A stretch of 64,000 bases of DNA from Parendozoicomonas haliclonae (GCF_900174585.1 NZ_FWPT01000001.1:434001-498000), one strand, 5' to 3'; positions 36,265 to 45,446 are shown, numbered from the stretch's first letter. The notes: generated by a model from the letters alone, not told the origin. Made by a program: numbers and translations.

Positions 36265-37422
36265 TTACTTGCGCTTGCCAGGCAAGATGCCCATGGTTTT
36301 GCAGATAATGCCCAGCATGATCTCGTCAGCACCGCCGCCAATGGAAGTCAGGCGCATATCTCGGTATACACGGTTTACGTCGTTTTCCATCATGTAACCC
36401 ATGCCGCCCCAGAACTGCAGACAGGCATCAGTCACTTCACGGCTAAGACGACCGGCCTTGAGCTTGGCCATGGAAGCCAGCTGCAGAACATCACCACCAC
36501 CCACATAAGTTTCAGTGGCCTGATAAATCAGAGCGCGCAGAGCTTCCACTTCTGTCTGCAGCTCGGCCATACGGAAGTGAATGTATTGATTGTCGATCAG
36601 TGGCTGACCAAAGGTGTGGCGTTCCTTGCAGTAGGTAATGGTGTCATTGATGCACTGTTCCAGACCTTTAACCGCCATAGCTGCGCCGAACAAACGTTCT
36701 TCCTGAAACTGTACCATCTGCATCATAAAGCCTGTGCCTTCAGCACCGATACGGTTACGCTGAGGTACCCGGACATCATCAAAGAAGACCTGAGCAGTAT
36801 CCGATGAACGCATGCCCATCTTGTCGAGCTTGTCGGAGAAGCTGATTCCCGGAGTGTCCATTGGCACTACGATCAGAGACTTGTTTTTGTGAACCTTGTC
36901 GTCGGAAGTGTTGGCCAGCAGGCACATAAAGTCAGCCTGGGTAGACGTCGTGATCCACATCTTGGTGCCATTGATCACATAGTCATCACCGTCTTTCTTG
37001 GCGGTAGTTTTTAGTGCTGCAACATCGGAACCGGCGCCCGGCTCACTCACACCGATACAGGCGACCTTTTCCCCACGAATGGCTGGCGCAAGAAACTCTT
37101 CTTTCAGTTCCGGGCTACCAAACTTGGCCAGTGCCGGGGTCGCCATATCAGTTTGAACACCAATCGCCAGGGCCGCGCCGCCAGCACGGGCTGTACCCAG
37201 CTCTTCCGCAAACGCCATCTGGTAGCTGTAATCCAGACCCAGACCACCATACTCTTCAGGCTTGGAGATACCCAGTAGGCCCAGATCGCCCAGCTTCTTG
37301 TACAGCTCATGAGCCGGGAAGTGACCTTCCTTTTCCCATTGCTCGGTATAAGGGTTCATTTCGGAATCGATAAACTGGCGAACGGTGCGCTGCAGCTCTT
37401 TGTGTTCCTGGGTAAATTTCAT
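36265..37422 (-). CDS. atuD: Citronellyl-CoA dehydrogenase
   Basis: A 385-residue acyl-CoA dehydrogenase. FAD- and substrate-binding segments CIGVSEPGAGSDVAALKT and MWITTSTQADFMCLLA are clear, with RLTSIGGGADEIMLGIICKTMG at the end. Normal acyl-CoA dehydrogenases of this branch carry a catalytic glutamate near residue 364-376. Here GGGADEIM supplies an acidic pair. In Pseudomonas AtuD oxidises citronellyl-CoA to geranyl-CoA. Context fixes the assignment; alone it could be another branched-chain enzyme. Confidence 0.87.
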   Translation of the reverse strand: MKFTQEHKELQRTVRQFIDSEMNPYTEQWEKEGHFPAHELYKKLGDLGLLGISKPEEYGGLGLDYSYQMAFAEELGTARAGGAALAIGVQTDMATPALAKFGSPELKEEFLAPAIRGEKVACIGVSEPGAGSDVAALKTTAKKDGDDYVINGTKMWITTSTQADFMCLLANTSDDKVHKNKSLIVVPMDTPGISFSDKLDKMGMRSSDTAQVFFDDVRVPQRNRIGAEGTGFMMQMVQFQEERLFGAAMAVKGLEQCINDTITYCKERHTFGQPLIDNQYIHFRMAELQTEVEALRALIYQATETYVGGGDVLQLASMAKLKAGRLSREVTDACLQFWGGMGYMMENDVNRVYRDMRLTSIGGGADEIMLGIICKTMGILPGKRK

Positions 37423-37449
37423 GCTGTTTCTCCAGAGTTGTTCTTATTT

Positions 37450-39066
37450 TTAGAAACGACTAACGCCAAAGGTGGAGCTGTTCAGCTCACGAACCTCAGC
37501 CGTACGACAAATATCCAATACCAAAGCAAGAATCTTGCGGGTGTCCCGTGGGTCTATCAGTCCGTCATCGAGAAGACGGGCTGTGCAGGCCAGAGCCGAG
37601 GAACCGTCCTCCATCTGTTTAACGGTTTTCTGTTCCAGAGCATCAATCATTTCGGCAGGCATCTGCTGACCCATGCGTTCCATCTTGGCCTCGGCGACTA
37701 TACGCAGCACCTTGCCGGCCTGGGCTGCACCCATAACCGCAGTGGTACTGTTAGGCCAGGCGAACAGGAAGCGAGGATCAAAGCCGCGGCCACACATGGC
37801 ATAGTTACCGGCACCGTAGGAACCGCCGATCACAATACTGATGCGCGGTATACGGGCATTGGCCACAGCCTGAATCATCTTGGAGCCGTGTTTAATAATG
37901 CCTTTTCGTTCCACTTCGGTACCGACCATAAAGCCCGTGGTGTTATGCAGGAACAACAGAGGGATGCCGCTCTGGTCGAGGGTGTGAATAAACTGTGCCG
38001 CTTTGGTGGCGCCTTCCGGGGTAATCGGGCCGTTATTGCCAATCACGCCGCAGGTCATACCCTCAATAGTGAGATGGCCACAGATGGTCTGCTGGTCGTA
38101 TTCGCCTTTGAATTCCAGGAAGCGTGAACCATCCGCCAGACGGGCGATGACTTCCCGCACGTCATAAGGTGTCTTGGCATCAGCAGGCACCAGACCCATT
38201 AACTCATCGATGCCGTAAAGCGGTTCTTCAAACTCGACAGCGGCTTTGGGTGGCAGTTTCTTTTCCCAGGGCAGCATAGACATGATTTCCCGCACGATAC
38301 GAATGGCATCGCCATCATTCTCGGCCAGATATTCACCGGTGCCGGCTGTCTGGCAGTGCATCTCGGCACCACCCAGCTCTTCGTCGGTAGCAATTTCACC
38401 AGTTGCGGCTTTCAGCAGGGGAGGGCCAGCCAGATACATGGTTGCCTGTTTGCGAACCATGATCGTGTAATCGGAAAGCCCCGGCTGATAGGCTCCGCCG
38501 GCGGTAGCGCTGCCATGGACGACAGTGATCTGGGGAATACCGGCAGCGGACATACGCGCCTGATTGTAGAAAGCACGACCACCGGGTGAGAAGGTCTCAG
38601 TCGCATGATTCAGATCGGCACCCCCACTCTGGGACAAGGCGACAATCGGCAACTTGTTTTCCAGGGCGATTTGCTGCAGACGCAGACGCTTTTGCAAACC
38701 TATCGGGGTAATGGTTCCGCCCTTGATGGCATAGTTGTCCACCATCACGATGCAGCGAATACCACTCACATAACCGATACCGGTAATGGCACTGCCGCCA
38801 GCAGAGGTGCCATCTTTATCGCCGTACATTTTGTAGCCGGCGAGGGAGGACAGTTCCAGAAATGGACGATCCGGATCAATCAGCAGCTCCAGACGTTCCC
38901 GGGGCAGCAGTTGTCCGCGTTTCTCGTACTTGGCCTTCTTGGTGAACGCTTTATCTTCAATGGCCTGTTCCAAAGCCCGGAAGCCACGAACATGTTGTTC
39001 CATGGCTTCCCGGTTTTCCTGGAAGCTTTGACTGCCCGTATCGACGAGGGATTCTATTGCGGGCAT
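37450..39066 (-). CDS. atuC: Geranyl-CoA carboxylase carboxyltransferase subunit
   Basis: A 538-residue beta subunit with two crotonase-fold carboxyltransferase halves. Characteristic parts: RGQLLPRERLELLIDP, ITGIGYVSGIRCIVMVDNYAIKGGTITP, SQSGGADLNHATETFSPGGR, and in the second half GNNGPITPEGATKAAQFI and GGSYGAGNYAMCGRGFDPRF. It is of the MCC/GCC type. It would transfer CO2 from biotin on AtuF to geranyl-CoA. It begins four bases after atuB and precedes atuD by 27 bp. Confidence 0.89.
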   Translation of the reverse strand: MPAIESLVDTGSQSFQENREAMEQHVRGFRALEQAIEDKAFTKKAKYEKRGQLLPRERLELLIDPDRPFLELSSLAGYKMYGDKDGTSAGGSAITGIGYVSGIRCIVMVDNYAIKGGTITPIGLQKRLRLQQIALENKLPIVALSQSGGADLNHATETFSPGGRAFYNQARMSAAGIPQITVVHGSATAGGAYQPGLSDYTIMVRKQATMYLAGPPLLKAATGEIATDEELGGAEMHCQTAGTGEYLAENDGDAIRIVREIMSMLPWEKKLPPKAAVEFEEPLYGIDELMGLVPADAKTPYDVREVIARLADGSRFLEFKGEYDQQTICGHLTIEGMTCGVIGNNGPITPEGATKAAQFIHTLDQSGIPLLFLHNTTGFMVGTEVERKGIIKHGSKMIQAVANARIPRISIVIGGSYGAGNYAMCGRGFDPRFLFAWPNSTTAVMGAAQAGKVLRIVAEAKMERMGQQMPAEMIDALEQKTVKQMEDGSSALACTARLLDDGLIDPRDTRKILALVLDICRTAEVRELNSSTFGVSRF

Positions 39067-39069
39067 GGC

Positions 39070-39951
39070 TTATTCCTTCTCTTCTTTTGGTTTCAGAACA
39101 TCCGGCATCACCGCACGGTGGAAGCCATCCCAGGCCTGACTGTTGCCATTGGCTTTGCGCAGCGGCCAGATATTGCTGCCCAGTGGAGCACCGCCGTCTA
39201 CCTTGATAGTGTCGCCATTCACAAAGGACGCAGCATCGCTTAACAGGAAGCAGATAACGGAACTGATCTCGGCTTCTGTCGCCATACGACCCAGCGGAAC
39301 ACTGTCGCGCAGTTTTGGGATCATGGCTTTCACTGCACCTTCGTAAGTGTCCATACCGCTGGAAGCGACCCAGCCCGGCGCTACGGCATTTACACGCACA
39401 CCGTTTGGACCCCATTCATAGGCCGCAGTCTTGGTCAGGTTATCCATACCGGCACGAGCGGCACCAGAATGCGCCATGCCGGGCATGCCGCCCCAGTTGT
39501 CGGCGGTAATATTGACGATCGCACCGCCATGCTTGCGCATGGAGGTGTTGTAAGCTTCTTTCGCCACCAGGAAACCACCGGTCAGATTGGTGGCGACTAC
39601 AGCCTCGAAGCCTTTCTTGTTGATCATTTCCATTGGGGATGGGAACTGGCCGCCGGCGTTATTCACCAGACCGTGAATGGCACCGAAGGTTTCGGCAATC
39701 TCGGCAATGGTGGCCTTGACTGCATCCTCATCGCGGATATCCATGGACCAGGCGCTGACCTTGCCACCGTCTTCGGTAATCTCGGCGACAACGGTATCCA
39801 GCTTCTCTTGTTTACGACCTACGATCACTACATTGGCACCAAGTGCAGCCAGCTCGTGGGCCGTGCAGCGGCCGATACCACTGCCGCCACCGGTGACGAT
39901 AATGGTGCGGTCTTTGAAAATGTCGTCCCGAAAAATGGATTTGTAGGACAT
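39070..39951 (-). CDS. atuB: SDR of the acyclic-terpene operon (AtuB-like), variant active site
   Basis: A 293-residue SDR with cofactor motif TGGGSGIGRCTAHELA (about 20-35) and VNNAGGQFPSP. The catalytic YxxxK is missing: the aligned segment is HSGAARAG, so Tyr is His and Lys is Arg. This resembles 2,4-dienoyl-CoA-reductase-type SDRs (HAGAAKAG), which also lack the tyrosine and act on CoA esters. In Pseudomonas AtuB has been connected to citronellol/citronellal oxidation, but the active site here argues for a CoA-ester substrate. GGAG precedes the ATG. Confidence 0.85.
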   Translation of the reverse strand: MSYKSIFRDDIFKDRTIIVTGGGSGIGRCTAHELAALGANVVIVGRKQEKLDTVVAEITEDGGKVSAWSMDIRDEDAVKATIAEIAETFGAIHGLVNNAGGQFPSPMEMINKKGFEAVVATNLTGGFLVAKEAYNTSMRKHGGAIVNITADNWGGMPGMAHSGAARAGMDNLTKTAAYEWGPNGVRVNAVAPGWVASSGMDTYEGAVKAMIPKLRDSVPLGRMATEAEISSVICFLLSDAASFVNGDTIKVDGGAPLGSNIWPLRKANGNSQAWDGFHRAVMPDVLKPKEEKE

Positions 39952-40114
39952 CTGGGGCTCCGGGTTTTTATTGTTATATGTGTGTTTTCCGCAGGAATGA
40001 TGGAATTGTCTGGCCGCCCTGCAGAGCTGTCCCTGCTCTGATGGGCTCTCAGGCCAGTCCCTGGCCTTTGCCAGACAACACCATCATCCCTGCTCGTGAA
40101 TACCGAGTTTTCAA

Positions 40115-41971
40115 TTACATCAAATCCCGCGCTAGCTCATCCGGCACAGGGACCGGGAATTCCAATAACTGCTGAGCAAAGGCTTTACCCTGCGGATCAA
40201 TACGCAGGCTGGCGACACCGCCACCTCCCAGGCTGTTTTCCAGCAGGAAGTTAAAAGCATGTATGCCTGGCATAACCCAACGGGTCACCTTGCCGGTTTC
40301 CGGATCAATCACATGGTTCATCCAGTTACTTACCGCTTCTTCAGTAAGGGCACTTGCAATAAATGGCAGGTATTCCGGCTTGCGAGCCATCACCCCGATA
40401 TTGGCATGGTTGCCTTTATCACCGGAGCGGGCCACGGCCAGTTTGATCAGTGGCACGGTGGTGGTGAACTCACCGGCTGCTTCCGGAATAAACTCCTGCA
40501 GAGACTGATCGCCGGGTTCTTTGAATCCTGGAGAGGTAAGGAAGCCGACATCTGTTGTCTGCCCCTCAAACTCTACTTTGGTTTGCACCTGATCTTTGTC
40601 CACAAGGCAGGACCAGAGTCGAATAACCGGCCAGACACTTGGGCGTCCACCAAGTACACCGGTAATGCCGGGTGCCATACCTGTAGCAGCCTGGGCAATC
40701 TCACGGGAGAAAAGGGTAAGCGCTTGCTTGTTCGCATGCGAAACAGTAATGCGGACAACGGTTTCGCGAGTGTGCTGAGCCTGGGAACGTTGCTCATAGG
40801 TGGCTTCGCTGCCCAGAACCTCGATGCGGGTATCTTTGTAATCACCCAGACCACGCTCGCTGAACAATCGGCTGGTCTTTTTCAGAATGGCATTGGCAAC
40901 GGCTTCGGCTTTGCCTTTGGCATTGATGCCAGCCAGCAGGAAGGCCGCGGAGCATTTAAAGCCATCCATGCAGGTGGCAGACACCTTGTATTGATTGGAG
41001 GGCGGCAGGCCCACTGCACCGGTCACCAGCACCTTGTTCTCGCCAACGTCCTCCAACTCAACATGGGAGAAGTCACACACGACATCGGGCAGGTAATAGG
41101 CACGGGGGTCGCCAATTTCATAGATCAGCTGTTCCCCGACTGTCTCACGAGTCACCTTGCCACCGGTACCTTCCGGTTTAGATACAATAAAACTGCCGTC
41201 TGCTGCGCATTCAATAATCGGGAAGCCCATATTGTCGAAGCCATCGGCAATGGTTTCCCAATCGGTAAAGTTGCCGCCGGTGCACTGAGCGCCACATTCA
41301 ATAATATGGCCGGCCAGACTGGCCTGGGCGAGATGTTGGTAGTCATCCATATTCCAGCCAAACTCGTGAACCAAGGGGGCAGTGACCACAGCACTGTCGG
41401 CAATACGGCCGGTAATCACAATGTCCGCACCCTGGTTCAGGGCTTCAACAATCGGAGCCGCTCCCAAATAGGCATTCATGGTGACCATGCCACCGGGCAT
41501 CTCGGTACCGGTGAACATTTCGGTGATACCGGCCTTCTTTAACTCTTTGGCCTGGGGCAGGAGGTTATCACCGGTGACCAAAGCAACCTTCAGGCTCAGA
41601 CCGGCTTCCTTAATCAGAGCTTCCAGCGCATCACGACAGGCCTGCGGGTTCACACCACCGGCATTACTGATGACTTTGATGCCTTGTACGGCAATTTCGG
41701 AGAGCACAGGTTTGAGGGCGTATTTGACAAAGTCCGGTGCGAAACCGGCATTGGGATCTTTAAGGCGGGCTCCGGCCATGATGGAGAGGGTGACTTCGGC
41801 CAGATAGTCAAAGACCAGGTAATCGAGCTGACCCTGTCGTACAAGTTGGTGAGCCGCCGTTTCCGTATCACCCCAGAAGGCGCTGGCACAGCCAATACGC
41901 ACCACTTTGCTGTTGTTCTTGCTCATGTGTTTTGCAGTACCGGTGGAGATTGAATCGTTGTTATGTCCCAC
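40115..41971 (-). CDS. atuA: Acyclic terpene utilization protein AtuA
   Basis: A 618-residue AtuA (DUF1446) family protein, required for growth on citronellol in Pseudomonas; its reaction is not settled. Signature parts: [20 protein letters not shown] (about residues 26-45), [35 protein letters not shown] and [16 protein letters not shown], with the C-terminal [27 protein letters not shown] at 41971 has an AGGA box eight bases upstream; ATG at 41926 is also possible. It is the first gene of the operon, 163 bp before atuB. Confidence 0.92.
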   Translation of the reverse strand: MGHNNDSISTGTAKHMSKNNSKVVRIGCASAFWGDTETAAHQLVRQGQLDYLVFDYLAEVTLSIMAGARLKDPNAGFAPDFVKYALKPVLSEIAVQGIKVISNAGGVNPQACRDALEALIKEAGLSLKVALVTGDNLLPQAKELKKAGITEMFTGTEMPGGMVTMNAYLGAAPIVEALNQGADIVITGRIADSAVVTAPLVHEFGWNMDDYQHLAQASLAGHIIECGAQCTGGNFTDWETIADGFDNMGFPIIECAADGSFIVSKPEGTGGKVTRETVGEQLIYEIGDPRAYYLPDVVCDFSHVELEDVGENKVLVTGAVGLPPSNQYKVSATCMDGFKCSAAFLLAGINAKGKAEAVANAILKKTSRLFSERGLGDYKDTRIEVLGSEATYEQRSQAQHTRETVVRITVSHANKQALTLFSREIAQAATGMAPGITGVLGGRPSVWPVIRLWSCLVDKDQVQTKVEFEGQTTDVGFLTSPGFKEPGDQSLQEFIPEAAGEFTTTVPLIKLAVARSGDKGNHANIGVMARKPEYLPFIASALTEEAVSNWMNHVIDPETGKVTRWVMPGIHAFNFLLENSLGGGGVASLRIDPQGKAFAQQLLEFPVPVPDELARDLM

Positions 41972-42019
41972 TGCCGTGATCCTGTTTTGAAAACAAAGTC
42001 AGAAATCAAAAGTCAGGTT

Positions 42020-42037
42020 ACCAAGCAAGCGCTTGGT
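42020..42037. promoter_or_regulatory. Candidate AtuR operator
   Basis: Perfect inverted repeat ACCAAGC-AAGC-GCTTGGT, 49 bp upstream of the atuA start and in the divergent gap with hugZ. Form and place fit a TetR-family operator. AtuR, encoded inside the operon, is the likely ligand. Confidence 0.65.
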
Positions 42038-42070
42038 CGGCAAGGTTGAGAGATTTGTAAATTATTAGAA

Positions 42071-42089
42071 CGTTATGAGAATCACTTGC
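42071..42089. promoter_or_regulatory. Possible Fur box upstream of the HugZ-like gene
   Basis: CGTTATGAGAATCACTTGC matches the Fur 19-mer (GATAATGAGAATCATTATC as recalled) at about 13 positions, including the TATGAGAATCA core. It lies 69 bp upstream of a haem-related gene, where iron control is expected. Confidence 0.45.
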
Positions 42090-42157
42090 ATTTGAGTGTG
42101 TTTATCATTTCTAATTGCGAGAAATTATTTACATAACTAAAAACAGAGGAGGCGGAT

Positions 42158-42865
42158 GTGAGCGATAAGACTCTCTCTGCACAGCAGGCTAGGGAATTTT
42201 TAAGAACAGAATACCATGGTGTTCTATCTACCCAGTCCCGCGTTCTTGAGGGCTACCCGTTTGGTTCCGTTGTGCCTTACTGCCTGGATGGTGACGGCTA
42301 CCCGGTTTTGCAGATCAGCACGCTGGCTCAGCACACCCGCAATATTGATAAGAACAGCAAAGTTTCCCTGATCATTGCCCAGTCCGGTATGGACGATGTT
42401 CAGACCGGCGCACGTCTGACCTGGGTTGGTGATGCCGAGCAGATTACTGACGAAGAGACCATTGAGCGCTACTACCAGTTCTTCCCTGAAGCCCGTGGTT
42501 ACCACAAGACCCACGAATTCAACTTCTACCGCATTGTACCGGTTCGCAATCGTTACATTGGCGGCTTCGGTGATATCCACTGGCTGGAAAATGACCTGAT
42601 CGTTGAGCCTAATCCATTTGCCGGTGCTGTTGAGCATGGTGTCGTCAGCCATATGAATGACGACCATGGCGATGCCATCGTGAAATACTGCGTAAATGCA
42701 GGTATTGAGCTTCCTGAAGGCAGCAAGCCGCAAATGGCAGGTGTTGATCAGTTTGGTATGAACATTCGCTTCGATCAGAAGATTGTTCGTATTCCTTTTG
42801 CCGAGAAGGCTGAAGAAGCCGGCGATATCCGTCGTATTCTGGTGGCTATGGCGAAAGCCGCCTGA
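42158..42865 (+). CDS. HugZ-like haem utilization / PPOX-fold protein
   Basis: A 235-residue protein with a pyridoxamine-phosphate-oxidase-like split-barrel (STQSRVLEGYPFGSVVPYCLDGDGYP; ISTLAQHTRNIDKNSKVSLI) and a C-terminal DUF2470 domain starting at HGVVSHMNDDHGDAIVKYC. HugZ-type proteins of this layout bind and degrade haem to free iron. It starts at GTG 42158 after GAGGAGG. It is divergent from atuA, with a possible Fur box between. Confidence 0.82.
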   Translation: MSDKTLSAQQAREFLRTEYHGVLSTQSRVLEGYPFGSVVPYCLDGDGYPVLQISTLAQHTRNIDKNSKVSLIIAQSGMDDVQTGARLTWVGDAEQITDEETIERYYQFFPEARGYHKTHEFNFYRIVPVRNRYIGGFGDIHWLENDLIVEPNPFAGAVEHGVVSHMNDDHGDAIVKYCVNAGIELPEGSKPQMAGVDQFGMNIRFDQKIVRIPFAEKAEEAGDIRRILVAMAKAA

Positions 42866-43062
42866 TCAGAACTTCCTTTATCAACGTTGGGGTGTCTTTG
42901 ATGCCTCAATGTTGAGAGGGAATAGCCTGGTTAGACTGAGTGAGCTGGGCAAAAAATTTAAATAATCTCCCGGTCAGCTAATCTGGCTCCCGTACTCTCC
43001 CCGCATATACCTTCCTTAATACCAACTATATTGCTCCTGCTTTTTAATAAAGAAGAGGTGTA

Positions 43063-44892
43063 GTGGTGTTTGCCTTTCAGAATCTGGCGCTATCAAATCC
43101 TATCTTGCGGCTTAATGGGAAGCTTTGGTTTCGACAGCATTGTTATCGGTTGCTGTGGAGAATGCTGTCACGAAAGGAAATGCGCCTCTGGAAGTGTTTA
43201 TTGTGTGCAGTATTTGCCGGCCTGATTTTTAGTGCGAGTGTTTTAGCTAATAAGGGCGATTCTAATGTACAGGTACTGGAATTGCCGACAGGTTCAGTTT
43301 TTTACACAAGTCTTGTGGCAGAGCTAAAAACGAATGGTGGGATTGCTGGAACATCTCAAAACAGTATCGTTGCCACCCTGAGTTTTTTCAGGATACAGGC
43401 GATTAAAGATGCCGTACTTCCCATACTTTATGATCCCGATAAAAAACAGTATGCGATTTTAACCACTGTTGTTGATACCAGGTGGATAGATGTAAAGGAC
43501 GATATAACCAAGCATTACTCGAAAGATGAGCTTACCCGACTCAACGAGGTTAAAAGTTACATCTCTCAGGTCGATGGGAGCAGGCTGTATGGCATGTTTC
43601 AGGAATCAAAGGATAAAACAAGAACAGCCGGGGTTATGAGCCTGAAGAGCAGTACATCCAAAAATCCGGTCAGCCCTGAGCTTAAGCTCTTGCCAACCCC
43701 CGATAACGGAAAAGGGGAGAGCACAATATTAAGAGCCTCCAGAGGAGATAATGGAAAGCGACTGTTTGGGCTCTATTGGGAGTCTTTGGGATCTGTTTCG
43801 GATAGGCAGGATAACAGCAGTGAAGGTAAGGTCTCTTTGAATTATGTTTTTTGGGAACAAGGTTCCAACGGGCAGTATCAGGCAGCTGAGGTTGTTAAAT
43901 TCCCCGATTTGCTGGAGCAGGGCGTTGAGAGTGATCTCTATCAGTTTCGCATGGCCAGTGCATCTTACGATCTTTCGACAGTGGCCTTGAACAAGGTATC
44001 TACGGGTCAAGCAATGGGGGAGAAATATAGTTGTCAGCCCGTACTTGTTTACAAACCGGATGCAGAGTCCAAACCTGTTGTTGAGGTCGTTGCTGAGCAT
44101 GGGTTTAGTCAAATCGTAGCCCTGAGTGGTGATGGTTCAGGGGCGCTGGTTGTTGATACATCTGGCACGGTATTTTTCAAACATCTGCAGGACAGTACCG
44201 TCAGCAAGACCGAGGTTATGCCGAACTCAGCTGAGGAGCTGGGTTTGGGGTGGGCAGCCCATGATGCGACTTCATCAGGTTATGACTCTCCCTTCGATGC
44301 TCAGCATTGGCCGGCAAGCCAAACCAGCCCGGTTTTTGGTGGAAGTATTCTCGGGGCGATTCGTGGCAGCTCTTTCTCTTTGCAGGGCACGGCAGGGAGC
44401 AAAGTCTCCTACCAGCCCACTCAGGACTTTTATGTTCCCGATAACCTGTTGATGTCCCAGCCCGGAAATGGTGTTGATCCTGCCGGCTTGCCGGGGCTTG
44501 TTGATTTTGGGCAGCTTGCGTCGGCGGAGAGCGTGAGCCTGGGAGCATCGGGTGGACGACAGCTTTCTTTTGTCCAGTCTGCTTTTGATGCCAATGATGA
44601 CCAGATTTTCTACATCATTAATGTGGAGTATCCGGAAACGCTGACACTGCCACTCACAAAGTTCAAGCCTGCCAGCGACCAGAGACCACCTCCTTATTAT
44701 GAGCAAGGCAATACCTATCGGGCTCCGTATCAGTATTCCCATATGTCATCTGATCGCGAACCTCTTCTCGAACCGCATGGCAAGTCACCAAGAGATAATC
44801 CGGTACAACCCGTGGTGGCAGGTTTGGTCAGAAGAAATGAGACCGTACGGCCGGGATTGCTCCAGAGTCTTTTGAGTTGCTGGAAAAGATAA
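43063..44892 (+). CDS. Large secreted orphan with eukaryote-like tail motifs
   Basis: A 609-residue protein I do not recognise. A signal-like segment (LLCAVFAGLIFSASVLANKG) sits near residues 45-64. The middle shows repeated strands with GxD-type turns (IVALSGDGSGALVVDTSGTVFF), suggesting a beta-propeller-like fold. The tail (from about 535) is Pro/Tyr-rich and includes PPPY at 542-545 and DREPLL at 564-569. Start GTG 43063 has AGAGG seven bases upstream; ATG at 43162 or 43180 would place the signal nearer the N terminus. It is followed by fxsA. Confidence 0.65.
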   Translation: MVFAFQNLALSNPILRLNGKLWFRQHCYRLLWRMLSRKEMRLWKCLLCAVFAGLIFSASVLANKGDSNVQVLELPTGSVFYTSLVAELKTNGGIAGTSQNSIVATLSFFRIQAIKDAVLPILYDPDKKQYAILTTVVDTRWIDVKDDITKHYSKDELTRLNEVKSYISQVDGSRLYGMFQESKDKTRTAGVMSLKSSTSKNPVSPELKLLPTPDNGKGESTILRASRGDNGKRLFGLYWESLGSVSDRQDNSSEGKVSLNYVFWEQGSNGQYQAAEVVKFPDLLEQGVESDLYQFRMASASYDLSTVALNKVSTGQAMGEKYSCQPVLVYKPDAESKPVVEVVAEHGFSQIVALSGDGSGALVVDTSGTVFFKHLQDSTVSKTEVMPNSAEELGLGWAAHDATSSGYDSPFDAQHWPASQTSPVFGGSILGAIRGSSFSLQGTAGSKVSYQPTQDFYVPDNLLMSQPGNGVDPAGLPGLVDFGQLASAESVSLGASGGRQLSFVQSAFDANDDQIFYIINVEYPETLTLPLTKFKPASDQRPPPYYEQGNTYRAPYQYSHMSSDREPLLEPHGKSPRDNPVQPVVAGLVRRNETVRPGLLQSLLSCWKR

Positions 44893-44913
44893 GTATCAAC
44901 ATACTCTGGCACT

Positions 44914-44966
44914 TGAAATCTCCGTTGGTGACTCCATATAACAGCCTGTAACCAACGGAGGTTTCA
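44914..44966 (+). promoter_or_regulatory. Hairpin occluding the fxsA ribosome-binding site
   Basis: Arms TGAAATCTCCGTTGGT (44914-44929) and ACCAACGGAGGTTTCA (44951-44966) pair over 16 bp with one U-G wobble around a 21-nt loop. The 3' arm contains the GGAGG Shine-Dalgarno, and the stem abuts the AUG at 44967; U44913 can also pair with the A of AUG. Such a structure would block translation unless melted, as in RNA thermometers, or resolved by a binding factor. It could also act as a terminator for the preceding gene. Confidence 0.75.
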
Positions 44967-45446
44967 ATGCGTCTGGGTTTTATGCTTCTGGTTCTGTTTC
45001 CTATTACAGAGCTGATGATCCTAATTAAAGTGGGTGGCCTGATTGGTGTACTGCCAACGGTGGCCCTGATTTTCCTGACCGCCTCTGCCGGTCTGTATCT
45101 GATGCGCCGTGAAGGCTTCAGCACTCTTGCGCGAGCCCGTGAACGGATGGCAACCGGTGAGATTCCAGCCACGGAAATGATGGAAGGTCTGGTTATCGCG
45201 TTCTGCGGCGCCTTGCTGTTGGCACCTGGTTTTATTACTGATGTGATTGCTCTTTGTGGCCTGCTGCCACCAATTCGCAAGGCACTGATTAAGAAAGCCA
45301 TGGCCAGCAAGCGCTTTCAGGTTTATGGATCCGGCGCTTCCATGATGGGTGGAGGCTTTCAGTCTGGCCCGTCTCAGGGCTATTCCGGGTACCAGCGTTC
45401 CGGCACCGATGATGTGATCGAAGGCGAGTACCGCCGGGACGAATAA
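44967..45446 (+). CDS. fxsA: FxsA family inner-membrane protein
   Basis: A 159-residue FxsA. Three to four hydrophobic helices fill residues 1-115: MRLGFMLLVLFPITELMILI, VLPTVALIFLTASAGLYLMR and LLLAPGFITDVIALCGLLPP, all typical of the family. The tail is Gly/Ser/Gln-rich (SGASMMGGGFQSGPSQGYSG) and ends charged. E. coli FxsA, when overproduced, lets T7 escape F-plasmid exclusion; its normal job is unclear. Placement just before groESL is common in gammaproteobacteria. The Shine-Dalgarno is buried in a hairpin. Confidence 0.92.
   Translation: MRLGFMLLVLFPITELMILIKVGGLIGVLPTVALIFLTASAGLYLMRREGFSTLARARERMATGEIPATEMMEGLVIAFCGALLLAPGFITDVIALCGLLPPIRKALIKKAMASKRFQVYGSGASMMGGGFQSGPSQGYSGYQRSGTDDVIEGEYRRDE

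Noticed and set aside
33399-39066. Leucine/isovalerate (liu) catabolic operon
   Set aside because: The carboxylase and dehydrogenase genes look alike, but AtuA, two SDRs and a TetR regulator are present and HMG-CoA lyase and a MerR regulator are absent.
40259-41542. Plus-strand open frame opposite atuA (427 codons)
   Set aside because: Shadow of atuA in an alternative frame, with composition unlike a real protein.
42878-42916. Imperfect hairpin after the HugZ-like gene
   Set aside because: Two G-U pairs and no U-tract; too weak to call.
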